From a bacterium (GTDB taxonomy: Archaea > Nanobdellota > Nanobdellia > Pacearchaeales > GW2011-AR1), in contig JAUUWR010000013.1 of the NCBI GenBank assembly GCA_030588935.1, positions 1 through 15,916 on the forward strand: a stretch of 15,916 bases of DNA. The letters run 5' to 3'. Below are positions 6,526 to 12,846 of the stretch, one piece after another. The stretch's first letter is position 1; every line of letters starts with the position of its first letter. The notes under the pieces were generated by a model, which saw only the letters and a list, made by a program, of their open reading frames with translations, made no database searches and was not told the origin of the DNA. The position numbers and the translations under genes were made by a program.

Positions 6526-6626
6526 CTTACAAAATATTAAGCGCTTAATATGGATTCCTCTCTCAAACTTAAGCCCCTCATCTCCCTAACTTATGTTCTT
6601 GTAAAGTTAGTGATATCATAATATTA
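6526..6626 (-). repeat. Upstream repeat element, copy A (before the five-pilin operon)
   Basis: On the minus strand this element contains ATATCACTAACTTTACAAGA, AAGTTAGGGAGATGAGGGGC, TTAAGTTTGAG, CATATTAAGCGCTTAATATT and a final GTAAG. CTAACTT and AAGTTAG form a 7-bp stem, and ATTAAGCGCTTAAT is a perfect palindrome. It is closest to copy C: both have CTTACAA..ATTAAG at one end and the core CAAACTTAAGCCCC on the plus strand. It ends 20 nt before the ATG at 6505. Confidence 0.65.
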
Positions 6627-6661
6627 GTCCCCCCTCTCTTTATTTTCTTTCTATTAGACAA

Positions 6662-6784
6662 TTAACCCATCATTCCTTTATATAAAAAATAAAAAGCTGT
6701 CAAAGCCATTATGAAAAAAACAAGCCACATTATAAGCTTCATCAAATTGCCAACCTGCGCTTTTTTATTTATTTTTGTTTTCAT
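6662..6784 (-). CDS. 40-aa mini-pilin-like protein (class III signal)
   Basis: ATG (6782-6784) to TAA (6662-6664) encodes 40 residues starting MKTKINKKA. Predicted cleavage is after A9, followed by QVGNLMKLIMWLVFFIMALT as a hydrophobic helix and a short tail (YKGMMG). After processing only about 31 residues would remain, essentially a helix with no head. The ATG overlaps the TGA of the 6781-7323 pilin as ATGA, a strong sign of real, coupled translation. It may be a helix-only structural or accessory subunit. Confidence 0.75.
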   Translation of the reverse strand: MKTKINKKAQVGNLMKLIMWLVFFIMALTAFYFLYKGMMG

Positions 6785-7323
6785 TTTTTTGATATTTCAA
6801 AACCTTCTTTGTCGCCGTATTTAATATCAAGATTAATTGGAGGGTCTTTTATAGGAATTGGTTTATTAATTACTTCTATCTTTTCATCAAAACTCTTACA
6901 AATTCCTAACGAATTACATTCTTCTAAAGATTTTTTTCTAATATTAAACAGATTCAAAAAAGATTCATAATTGCTAGGGATAACACAAATGCAAACACAA
7001 TAATCTCTCTGACATTGTGTTGGTTTCGTTCCTTCACCCTTATATGGCCAAGCAATAATCCACCACTCTTCTTGAAAAGCTTTTTCTAAAAAAGAATCTG
7101 GAGAGGGATTCAAAATAATAGCTTCTGATTCTCCCTCCACCTTCGCTTCCTCCATCTTCTCAACCAACTCACCCAAAGTAGCCCCAGCTAACTGAAGATT
7201 CCTCTCATCCTGCGAATTAGAGTATAAACTAAACAACAAATAAAACAGCAAAAGCAAGCACAAAACAGCTATCACAACTTTTAAAGTATGTTCTCCAAGC
7301 AAAAAACCTTTTTTATTTTTCAT
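6781..7323 (-). CDS. Pilin-like protein with C-terminal Cys cluster (class III signal)
   Basis: The 180-aa protein starts MKNKKG (cleavage after G6 predicted), then FLLGEHTLKVVIAVLCLLLL, with Glu at mature position +5 as in classical type IV pilins, and a helix to about residue 34. The head has a coiled Glu/Lys-rich segment (47-63) and WWIIAWPYKGEG (87-98). A tight cluster C104, C109, C111, C113 (QCQRDYCVCICV) follows, with C136 and C142 after it. The cluster suggests disulfides or metal binding. Repeat copy B is directly upstream, and its terminal TTTATAAG lies about 26 nt before the ATG as a likely TATA box. The 40-aa mini-pilin follows with an ATGA overlap, giving a two-gene unit. Confidence 0.8.
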   Translation of the reverse strand: MKNKKGFLLGEHTLKVVIAVLCLLLLFYLLFSLYSNSQDERNLQLAGATLGELVEKMEEAKVEGESEAIILNPSPDSFLEKAFQEEWWIIAWPYKGEGTKPTQCQRDYCVCICVIPSNYESFLNLFNIRKKSLEECNSLGICKSFDEKIEVINKPIPIKDPPINLDIKYGDKEGFEISKK

Positions 7324-7346
7324 TTTTATTCTATTTTTTCTGGAAT

Positions 7347-7430
7347 CTTATAAATCAATAAGCTCTATTTGAGTAGCTTAAGCACCTAATCTCCCGAACT
7401 TAATATTCTTGTAAAGTTATTAATATTATT
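7347..7430 (-). repeat. Upstream repeat element, copy B (before pilin 6781-7323)
   Basis: On the minus strand: AATATTAATAACTTTACAAG, AATATTAAGTTCGGGAGATT, AGGTGCTTAAG, AAGCT-ACTCAAAT-AGAGCTT (hairpin) and GATTTATAAG. The terminal TTTATAAGAT (7345-7354), centred about 26 nt before the ATG at 7323, is a plausible TATA box, so this copy appears to contain the promoter. The far end overlaps the stop codon of the 51-aa gene (7426-7428). Confidence 0.65.
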
Positions 7431-7581
7431 TTCTTATTAAATATTGAATCAATCCAAACCCAATCCCCTTAAAATAGGGAATAATATAACTGCTCATTGC
7501 AAAATAAATTCCCACAATAACCACAACTATAACTAATGCTGCAATTACCATTTTAATTAAATTATTTATTGTCAATTCCAT
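7426..7581 (-). CDS. 51-aa single-helix membrane protein
   Basis: ATG (7579-7581) to TAA (7426-7428) encodes MELTINNLIKMVIAALVIVV followed by VIVGIYFAMSSYIIPYFKG and a basic end (LIQYLIRK). There is one membrane helix at about residues 9-30 and an amphipathic tail. Unlike its neighbours it lacks the K-K/R-A/G prepilin motif, so it is probably not a peptidase substrate. It resembles the processed form of a mini-pilin in size and could be an accessory membrane peptide. A TATA-like GATATAAG (7602-7609 minus) is centred 24.5 nt before the ATG. Two strong hairpins and repeat copy C lie further upstream. Confidence 0.68.
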   Translation of the reverse strand: MELTINNLIKMVIAALVIVVVIVGIYFAMSSYIIPYFKGIGFGLIQYLIRK

Positions 7582-7608
7582 TTTTTATTTATTCTATTAT
7601 TCTTATAT

Positions 7609-7637
7609 CCTCAGAAAATCTCCAAGATTTTCTGGGG
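7609..7637 (-). other. Strong 13-bp hairpin between repeat copy C and the 51-aa gene
   Basis: On the plus strand CCTCAGAAAATCT and AGATTTTCTGGGG pair over 13 positions (one G-T) around a CCA loop. It is immediately followed by a second hairpin (7640-7662). It may be a transcription-ending structure for RNA coming through copy C, or part of a leader. Confidence 0.55.
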
Positions 7638-7639
7638 CC

Positions 7640-7662
7640 CAAAAAATCTATTTGATTTTTTG
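7640..7662 (-). other. Second hairpin, 9-bp arms
   Basis: CAAAAAATC-TATTT-GATTTTTTG on the plus strand has perfect 9-bp arms and a 5-nt loop. It sits 2 nt from the hairpin at 7609-7637 and 2 nt from repeat copy C. The tandem-hairpin layout recalls 3951-4006. Confidence 0.5.
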
Positions 7663-7664
7663 TG

Positions 7665-7756
7665 CTTACAATTTATTAAGCTCTAATATGAGTTCATCAC
7701 CCAAACTTAAGCCCCATCTTCCAAACTATTATTCTTGTAAGTTATTAATAATATTT
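7665..7756 (-). repeat. Upstream repeat element, copy C
   Basis: On the minus strand: AATATTATTAATAACTTACA, AGAATAATAGTTTGGAAGAT, GGGGCTTAAGTTTGGGTGAT, GAACTCATATTAGAGCTTAA and a terminal TTGTAAG. It aligns with copy A over its whole length with few gaps. Here the gene start (7581) is about 80 nt away because two hairpins lie between. The rest of the stretch up to 7865 is AT-rich DNA following the stop of the 7866-8774 gene. I see no reading frame or RNA gene in it. Confidence 0.65.
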
Positions 7757-7865
7757 GTTTCACAAATACCTCTTCTTTATTTCATATTAAACAATAAGAA
7801 TCACTTAATAAATTTATTTATTTTATATAATTAAAAGAAATCTACGTATATCTAAGTTAGAATTT

Positions 7866-8774
7866 TCATTTTGCTTCTAGATTATATTTCAAACTCCCTT
7901 TGTCTGTTACTAATTCAATTAAGACCATCCCTTCTTCTATGTATTTTTGTCTTTGATTATCTTCTCTAATCGTAACTTTTGTTTCATCTTTCTTCTTATT
8001 ATAATTAGCCCTTATTGTAAACTGTTTTCCTACGTAAAGATTTTGATCTAATCTCTTAAATTTTTTAAAACCACTTATATAAAAACGATTATATTTTAGC
8101 TTAACCTCTTGTTCATCATTATATTTTAAACTCAATATTCTAAAATGGATATAATTTCTTGATTTTTTATATCTTAATTTTAGAATTAAATTATTGCCAG
8201 CATCATCTGTTAAAGTATATGTTCTTATTTGTTTTTTCCACCATCTTCTTCTAGATATTTCTTCATAACTCACATCAACATCCTCATCTCTATTGTCCAC
8301 ACCTATAACAACTAAATCATTAATTTTGGGGTCAAATTTGATTATAGCTTCTGGGGGGGTTTGATCTGGCGCTGGAGCTCCACCTCCTCCTACTCCTCCA
8401 CCTCCTCCAACAGGAGGAGGGACAGCTTTTGGTGAAACAAATACACTAAATTCAATAGAATTATTCAATTGCCCATCTGATATAATAACTGAAATATTAC
8501 GAAAAGTATAAACATATTCAGAAATCCCAATAAAATTATATTCATCAGTAGTAGATACCAAAACTGAATCTAAATACCATTTTATTGCTATTGAATCTCC
8601 ATCAGGATCAGAAACCTGAACTTTAAAAGTATGAGAATTACCTACTTCTACAAAATTAGGAATTGCTGGCGTAGCAGTAAATATTGGCGCCCTATTTTCT
8701 TGAGCACTAACTAAATTTAACATACTAGCAAATATCAAAACCACTAAAAACCCAAATAATATCCTCTTTTTCAT
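7866..8774 (-). CDS. Secreted Ig/cadherin-like protein with basic C-terminal domain
   Basis: The 302-aa protein has a Sec signal peptide (1-24, MKKRILFGFLVVLIFASMLN, likely cut after VSA), so it uses a different route from the pilins. Residues 28-113 form an Ig/cadherin-like beta domain containing SDPDGD (55-60). Residues 116-141 are a Pro/Gly linker with runs of five and four Gly. Residues 142-302 are a beta-rich, Lys/Arg-rich domain (YKKSRNYIHF, KLKYNRFYISGFKKFKR). No membrane anchor or sorting signal is visible at the C-terminus. It starts 42 nt after a mini-pilin, and a TATA-like TTTTTAAAA at 8796-8804 is centred about 26 nt before the ATG. It is plausibly a cell-surface or pilus-associated adhesin or scaffold; the function is not proven. 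Confidence 0.8.
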   Translation of the reverse strand: MKKRILFGFLVVLIFASMLNLVSAQENRAPIFTATPAIPNFVEVGNSHTFKVQVSDPDGDSIAIKWYLDSVLVSTTDEYNFIGISEYVYTFRNISVIISDGQLNNSIEFSVFVSPKAVPPPVGGGGGVGGGGAPAPDQTPPEAIIKFDPKINDLVVIGVDNRDEDVDVSYEEISRRRWWKKQIRTYTLTDDAGNNLILKLRYKKSRNYIHFRILSLKYNDEQEVKLKYNRFYISGFKKFKRLDQNLYVGKQFTIRANYNKKKDETKVTIREDNQRQKYIEEGMVLIELVTDKGSLKYNLEAK

Positions 8775-8816
8775 ATTTTATCTAACAAATTCATCTTTTT
8801 AAAACTTCTTGCAACT

Positions 8817-8966
8817 TCACCCACCTCTAAACAAATTCTTAATATAAGCTCCTAAATCCCACAATTTATCTTTCAGCACAACAGCCAAAACTATCATCAC
8901 AGCCAACACAGCAATCCCAATTATCCACCACACCAAACTTTCAATAGCTACCCCTCTTTTTTTCAT
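8817..8966 (-). CDS. 49-aa mini-pilin-like protein (class III signal)
   Basis: ATG (8964-8966) to TGA (8817-8819) encodes 49 residues. MKKRG (cleavage predicted after G5) precedes VAIESLVWWIIGIAVLAVMI, with Glu at mature position +4, next to the usual +5. The tail is short and amphipathic (KDKLWDLGAYIKNLFRGG). With almost no head domain it resembles a minimal helix-only pilin; archaeal major pilins can be very small, so it could be the main structural subunit. The TATA box at 8987-8996 lies 25.5 nt upstream. It is followed after 42 nt by the secreted Ig-like protein gene. Confidence 0.75.
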   Translation of the reverse strand: MKKRGVAIESLVWWIIGIAVLAVMIVLAVVLKDKLWDLGAYIKNLFRGG

Positions 8967-8986
8967 ATATAACAAACAAAATAAAT

Positions 8987-8996
8987 CTTAATAAAG
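8987..8996. promoter_or_regulatory. Single TATA-like box shared by two divergent leaderless genes
   Basis: CTTAATAAAG (plus) / CTTTATTAAG (minus) is centred at 8991.5. It is exactly 25.5 nt from the first base of both the minus-strand ATG (8966) and the plus-strand ATG (9017). The 50-nt intergenic space holds no other good candidate for either gene. Confidence 0.5.
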
Positions 8997-9016
8997 TTAA
9001 CTAACTAGCTTAAACA

Positions 9017-9487
9017 ATGGAATTAGAAATATTTGATGGGAAGGGAAGACTTCTATCTAATGTCAAAAATTATGCAGAACATTATCAACGAGAATTATTA
9101 GAAGAAGCATTAAGTGTATTTTTAGATAGCTTACAAAATCCTAATTTTTCTAAAGTACTCTTAAAAATGATAGAAATTGAAAATCTAGAAGATAAAAAAA
9201 GCTTAGATGCCCAACTCGAAAAATTAGAAAAAGAAATGCAAGGAATAACTTTAATCTATTATGGAAGGAAAGCTTATGCCATAGCTAAAAAACAAAATCA
9301 AATTGCAACAAAGGGGGTTAAGTCTGTAGAAGACCCAACCAATCCTTTAAAAGAATTTAAAAATACTGCTATTTACCATTCTTTCAAATATGAAATAACT
9401 AATTTCATTGATTTAACTTCTTACAGAGTTCTATCCAACCAACCCGCCCAAGGCAATACCTGCAAGCAAAGACAAAGCAATTATTGA
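9017..9487 (+). CDS. Unknown protein overlapping the 3' end of the TadC-like gene
   Basis: The 156-aa protein starts MELEIFDGKGRLLSNVKNYA. It is mostly helical, with a Glu/Lys-rich segment (about 50-76, IENLEDKKSLDAQLEKLEKE), and has no signal peptide or membrane helix. I recognise no family. The ATG is supported by the shared TATA box 25.5 nt upstream. The last 19 codons (9431-9487) run antisense to the end of the TadC-like gene and give a low-complexity tail (PAQGNTCKQRQSNY), so the natural C-terminus may just be read-through into that gene. It sits between a mini-pilin and the TadC platform gene, so a pilus link is possible from location only. Confidence 0.65.
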   Translation: MELEIFDGKGRLLSNVKNYAEHYQRELLEEALSVFLDSLQNPNFSKVLLKMIEIENLEDKKSLDAQLEKLEKEMQGITLIYYGRKAYAIAKKQNQIATKGVKSVEDPTNPLKEFKNTAIYHSFKYEITNFIDLTSYRVLSNQPAQGNTCKQRQSNY

Positions 9488-11593
9488 AATAAAAGCAGTT
9501 ATTAAGTACAATAAACCTCCTTTGATTAAATTCCTGCTGATCTCATAAGTTTGTTTTAACTTATCTTCGCCCGCATCAATAACAACTAAAGTTCTTGTCA
9601 AAATGAAAATTATCTGGATAATATAGATTCCAATTGCTATCTGCATAAAGTATGGGGGAATCATATTAACAATATCAAACAACCTTGTTATCCCTCCAAC
9701 TGTCCCAAACCCTGCTATTGCAGTTCCCCCGCCCCCTATCTCTGTCATGTTTTTCAACTGCCCTAAAATCCCTGTAATCATTGAAGCCAAGCCAACAACA
9801 ATTCCTGCCAGCAAAGGGGCCAGAAAAACCATATTACTTTTCATATCTGAAACAACATCTGCAAGCAAATCTCTCAGCCTTTCATTAATTTTCTGTATAT
9901 TTCTGACATATTCTGAAATGCTCATCAAACTTTGGGCAGCAACATCCAATCCTTTTTTCACCCCCTCAATTAAAATCCTCATACTTGTAGCAATTAAACT
10001 TGAAGGATAATAAACTAAAGCCCCCCTCTTAGGATTAAAAATAGCCTGCTCCAAACTCATTCCCATTGACTGAATATTTGTGTGAACTATTTTAAAGAAA
10101 TTTTCTGTTTTCTGCCCCTTAGTAGACTCTGCAACTTTAGCAAATGCAATTTCAGCAGGCGTTCCATCTCCAAGTCTGTTTCCCAAGGTAAACAAAGAAG
10201 AATTAAATTCCTTTTCCAAATCCTTTGTTCGATCTCTTGCTTTAATTAATTCTTTTGTTTTCAGTGAAAAAGATAATGCGAAAAACATTGCAATTGAAAA
10301 TGGAACAAACAAACTCAAAATCAGTGCTCCAACACCAAAAGGCCCGCTTCCATTAATAAAACCAAATAAATTTCCTTTTCCAAAAACTCCCAAACCTAAA
10401 TCAGCAAGAGCATAATCCTCATTCAAACCAATTAATCCTGCCAAACTCCTAAAAAACAAAGGCAAAAGCCCTAGCAATAAAAATGGAAAACAAACCAATC
10501 CTGCTTTCAAATAAGGTTTGTTAGACTTATATTTATAATAAAGCGGATTTCTTTCCAATAAACTGGTTTCTCCATAACCTCCTGGTCTTTTCAACATTAC
10601 CTGAGTCGTAAGATAAAACACAAAAAAAGGAATAATAATATTAAAACCAACAAAAACATGAGTCCATTTAATTACTCCTCCTAATAAAGTTGAGGCCAAA
10701 GGCAGCAAAGCCAAACCCAAGGTAGGCAAAACAATTCCAAGCATATATAAATTTGTAAGAGGCGATTTTATTGTATGGGTATATCTCAACATCTTTTCAT
10801 AAACTCCGTCTAAGATAACCCTTAAAGCTCTCTCTAAAATCTGAATCCTCCTTGCCTCTTTTGGCTCATACAAACTTGACTCAATTAAATGAAAACTCTC
10901 TACAAACTCTATACTATTCTCTTTCCAAAAATCAAGATAATCATCCAAGCTGTCTTTTATAGAAGAATATTTTCCAGTTTCAACATCCCACAAAACTTTC
11001 TTCAAATCCAGAGAAAGAGGAGCATCAACATGCCTGCTTACAAAATCAACCGCTCTTTCCAAGTTGCTTGTATGTTTCATATAAATAACAGTATATAAAA
11101 TTGCCGGAACCATCTGACTTCCAGCTTTTAATCTCCACCTGACTGCCAATCGTGCAGGCATTGAGTAAAAATAATAAAATAAAAAAAATGAAGAAATTAA
11201 CATTAAAAATAAAAACAAGAAAGGGAATCCAACCCCAAATAACCAGATAGCAATACTAATTAAAATACTTATAAAAAAAACACCTAAAAAACCCATAATG
11301 GCCAATCCAACAACTTCCCCAGGACTAACCTCTAAATGAGCAATTTCTAATTGCTTGGAAATCCGCGCCTCATCTTTTGGAGCAAGTCTAATTTTTACAA
11401 AATTTCCTAAACTCCTCACCCATTTTTCATATTTTGATAGCTCAGGCATCATATCTTTTTTAAACTGCAAAAACTCTTGTGAAATTTCAGCATTTTGTTT
11501 GCCTTGAGCAGAACCAGCCTCAAAACCATGAACCTCCTGCTCAATCTTCCGAGAATATTTTTTCAAAATGTCTTTTACGTCTTTGTCTACCAT
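9431..11593 (-). CDS. TadC/FlaJ-like pilus platform protein with two T2SSF domains
   Basis: The 720-aa polytopic membrane protein is the inner-membrane platform that couples the secretion ATPase to pilin assembly. A charged cytoplasmic N-terminus (1-90) is followed by helices near 93-120 and 122-146. A first T2SSF-type cytoplasmic domain comes next (about 160-275, with VPAILYTVIYMKHTSNLERA). Helices follow near 280-305, 311-331, 364-389 and 418-443, then a second T2SSF domain (about 460-585, FTLGNRLGDGTPAEIAFAKV). The last helices are near 588-613, 645-668 and 692-718. Two T2SSF copies in one chain is the archaeal double-TadC arrangement. The gene starts 18 nt after the Lrp-like gene, with GAGGT (11604-11608) upstream. 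Its 3' end overlaps the 9017-9487 gene by 57 nt on the opposite strand. Confidence 0.92.
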   Translation of the reverse strand: MVDKDVKDILKKYSRKIEQEVHGFEAGSAQGKQNAEISQEFLQFKKDMMPELSKYEKWVRSLGNFVKIRLAPKDEARISKQLEIAHLEVSPGEVVGLAIMGFLGVFFISILISIAIWLFGVGFPFLFLFLMLISSFFLFYYFYSMPARLAVRWRLKAGSQMVPAILYTVIYMKHTSNLERAVDFVSRHVDAPLSLDLKKVLWDVETGKYSSIKDSLDDYLDFWKENSIEFVESFHLIESSLYEPKEARRIQILERALRVILDGVYEKMLRYTHTIKSPLTNLYMLGIVLPTLGLALLPLASTLLGGVIKWTHVFVGFNIIIPFFVFYLTTQVMLKRPGGYGETSLLERNPLYYKYKSNKPYLKAGLVCFPFLLLGLLPLFFRSLAGLIGLNEDYALADLGLGVFGKGNLFGFINGSGPFGVGALILSLFVPFSIAMFFALSFSLKTKELIKARDRTKDLEKEFNSSLFTLGNRLGDGTPAEIAFAKVAESTKGQKTENFFKIVHTNIQSMGMSLEQAIFNPKRGALVYYPSSLIATSMRILIEGVKKGLDVAAQSLMSISEYVRNIQKINERLRDLLADVVSDMKSNMVFLAPLLAGIVVGLASMITGILGQLKNMTEIGGGGTAIAGFGTVGGITRLFDIVNMIPPYFMQIAIGIYIIQIIFILTRTLVVIDAGEDKLKQTYEISRNLIKGGLLYLITAFISIIALSLLAGIALGGLVG

Positions 11594-11611
11594 GTTTTTA
11601 TATACCTCATT

Positions 11612-12094
11612 TTAAATCAAATCAACCATCCAATCAAATTTATATTCTTCAACAGTTGGCAGAGACTCAATATCTTTTATAATATCTGCAAATTTCTGCC
11701 TTATCTCCCTAATAATATCATCAAATTCTTTATAATCTTTTGCACAAACCCCAATAGTAAAATCATATTTCCCAGAATTTTTTGCAACATAAATTATCTG
11801 ATTATGATTTTTTAAATAATTAACAAACTTATTTTCTAATTCTGGTTTAATATTATAAAGAGAAAACAAAACATAAACATATAAAGGGTAACCTAATTTT
11901 TGATGATCAAGTGAAGTATGATGTTGTCTAATAACTTTATTTTCTTCTAATTTCTTTATTCTATAAACAACAACATCTCTTGGAAGTTTAGTTTTTTTAG
12001 CTATTTCAGCAATTGTCTGCCTGCAGTTTTCTTGCAACTGTTCTAATATCTTCTTATCTTTAGAGTCAAGCTTAATTCCATCTTCATTTATCAT
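11612..12094 (-). CDS. Lrp/AsnC-family transcription regulator
   Basis: The 160-aa DNA-binding protein has an AsnC-type winged helix-turn-helix (about 9-58, LDSKDKKILEQLQENCRQTI and PRDVVVYRIKKLEENKVIRQ). A RAM-like effector/oligomerisation domain follows (about 68-150, VYVLFSLYNIKPELENKF and GKYDFTIGVCAKDYKEFDDI). An in-frame ATG three codons upstream (12103) exists. The TATA box at 12115-12124 is centred 25.5 nt before the ATG at 12094, matching the leaderless spacing elsewhere, so I chose 12094. It sits 18 nt upstream of the TadC-like gene in the same direction and is probably co-transcribed, making it a candidate regulator of the pilus genes. Its effector, usually an amino acid in this family, is unknown. 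Confidence 0.88.
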   Translation of the reverse strand: MINEDGIKLDSKDKKILEQLQENCRQTIAEIAKKTKLPRDVVVYRIKKLEENKVIRQHHTSLDHQKLGYPLYVYVLFSLYNIKPELENKFVNYLKNHNQIIYVAKNSGKYDFTIGVCAKDYKEFDDIIREIRQKFADIIKDIESLPTVEEYKFDWMVDLI

Positions 12095-12114
12095 ATTCCT
12101 CATAATAAGGAATT

Positions 12115-12124
12115 ATTTATAAAT
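12115..12124 (-). promoter_or_regulatory. TATA box of the Lrp-tadC unit
   Basis: ATTTATAAAT is a perfect 10-nt palindrome centred 25.5 nt before the ATG at 12094. It decides between the two possible starts of the regulator. Confidence 0.6.
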
Positions 12125-12158
12125 CTTTCCCTATTTTATGGATTTTTGCAAAGATAAG

Positions 12159-12168
12159 CTTTTATATT
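12159..12168 (+). promoter_or_regulatory. TATA-like box of the unknown pair 12200-13308
   Basis: CTTTTATATT is centred 36.5 nt before the ATG at 12200, predicting transcription from about 12189. That leaves a leader of about 11 nt with GGAG at 12191-12194 as the ribosome binding site. Confidence 0.5.
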
Positions 12169-12199
12169 GAGGATTTGTAATAATTTAATAGGAGTAAAA

Positions 12200-12844
12200 A
12201 TGAATCTCAAACAATATCTTCAAGAACAGCACAGATTAAAAGATACAAAAGTGAATTTAGAATTTGATTTAGATAAAAATGCAGAACAAACAAAAAAATT
12301 AACAAAATCTTTTAATCTTAAAGAAGGATTGACTACTTATTTAGAGGAAAAAGATTATCAATTAATTAGTAAAAACAAAGAGCAATGTGTCTATTCAGAT
12401 GGGCAAAGGGGGTTTGTGAAAATTAAGAAAATTAGGCCTGGTTTAATCAATGAAAAATTTATTTTTAGTGAATTTCAAGAAAAAAATCAAGAGGAGTTCA
12501 ATAGTGCTATGGAAGAAAGATATAGAGTTCACAGAAATGGAAGTTTATTATACAGTTTCTATGGTGTAGGAGGAATGATAACTGCAACACTCTCACCATT
12601 AGCTATAGCAGCAATCTTATTGGGTTCTCTTCCTGAAGATCTTATAAAAAATCCTTATTTTCTTGTTCCCACAGTGATTTCTACAGTAGCCGGGTTTATG
12701 GGGGGAGGGATATATTGTGCAACTCATAAAGCAAGCAAAATATTTAATAAAACAAGAGAAAAATCTCAAAAAATATGGGAAAAATTTAATTTTTATTTTG
12801 GAACTGATGCCCTTGAAAAATTAACTGAAATCTGTGGGGAGTGA
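12200..12844 (+). CDS. Unknown protein with a two-helix membrane hairpin
   Basis: The 214-aa protein starts MNLKQYLQEQHRLKDTKVNL, a charged cytoplasmic-type N-terminal half (1-112). Two hydrophobic segments follow (about 116-143, YGVGGMITATLSPLAIAAIL, and 153-175, with GFMGGG), then a basic, helical C-terminus (176-214). An upstream TTG (12167) is in frame, but GGAG five bases before the ATG at 12200 decides the start. I recognise no family. It forms a pair with 12847-13308, whose start lies 2 nt after this stop. The pair runs against the surrounding pilus genes. Confidence 0.72.
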   Translation: MNLKQYLQEQHRLKDTKVNLEFDLDKNAEQTKKLTKSFNLKEGLTTYLEEKDYQLISKNKEQCVYSDGQRGFVKIKKIRPGLINEKFIFSEFQEKNQEEFNSAMEERYRVHRNGSLLYSFYGVGGMITATLSPLAIAAILLGSLPEDLIKNPYFLVPTVISTVAGFMGGGIYCATHKASKIFNKTREKSQKIWEKFNFYFGTDALEKLTEICGE

Positions 12845-12846
12845 AA

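Noticed and set aside
6541..6580. Short leader peptides starting at the ATG in GAGATGAG of the repeat copies
   Set aside because: Frames of 14, 8 and 6 codons can be read in copies A, D and C, but their sequences differ and copy B has ATT in place of ATG.
6526..7756. Repeat copies as box C/D guide RNAs
   Set aside because: Copy C contains GTGATGA, matching a C box, but the other copies do not and I find no matching D box (CTGA) at the right place.
6526..7756. Repeat copies as a CRISPR array
   Set aside because: The copies are diverged, far apart, separated by genes and in both orientations; there are no regular spacers and no cas genes.
7652..7834. 60-codon plus-strand open frame across repeat copy C
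   Set aside because: It runs through the hairpin and repeat region, has no upstream Shine-Dalgarno site and gives a sequence typical of AT-rich non-coding DNA.
11495..11815. Plus-strand open frame of 106 codons
   Set aside because: It is antisense to the Lrp-like and TadC-like genes, has no promoter signal, and its composition is that of reverse-read AT-rich coding DNA.
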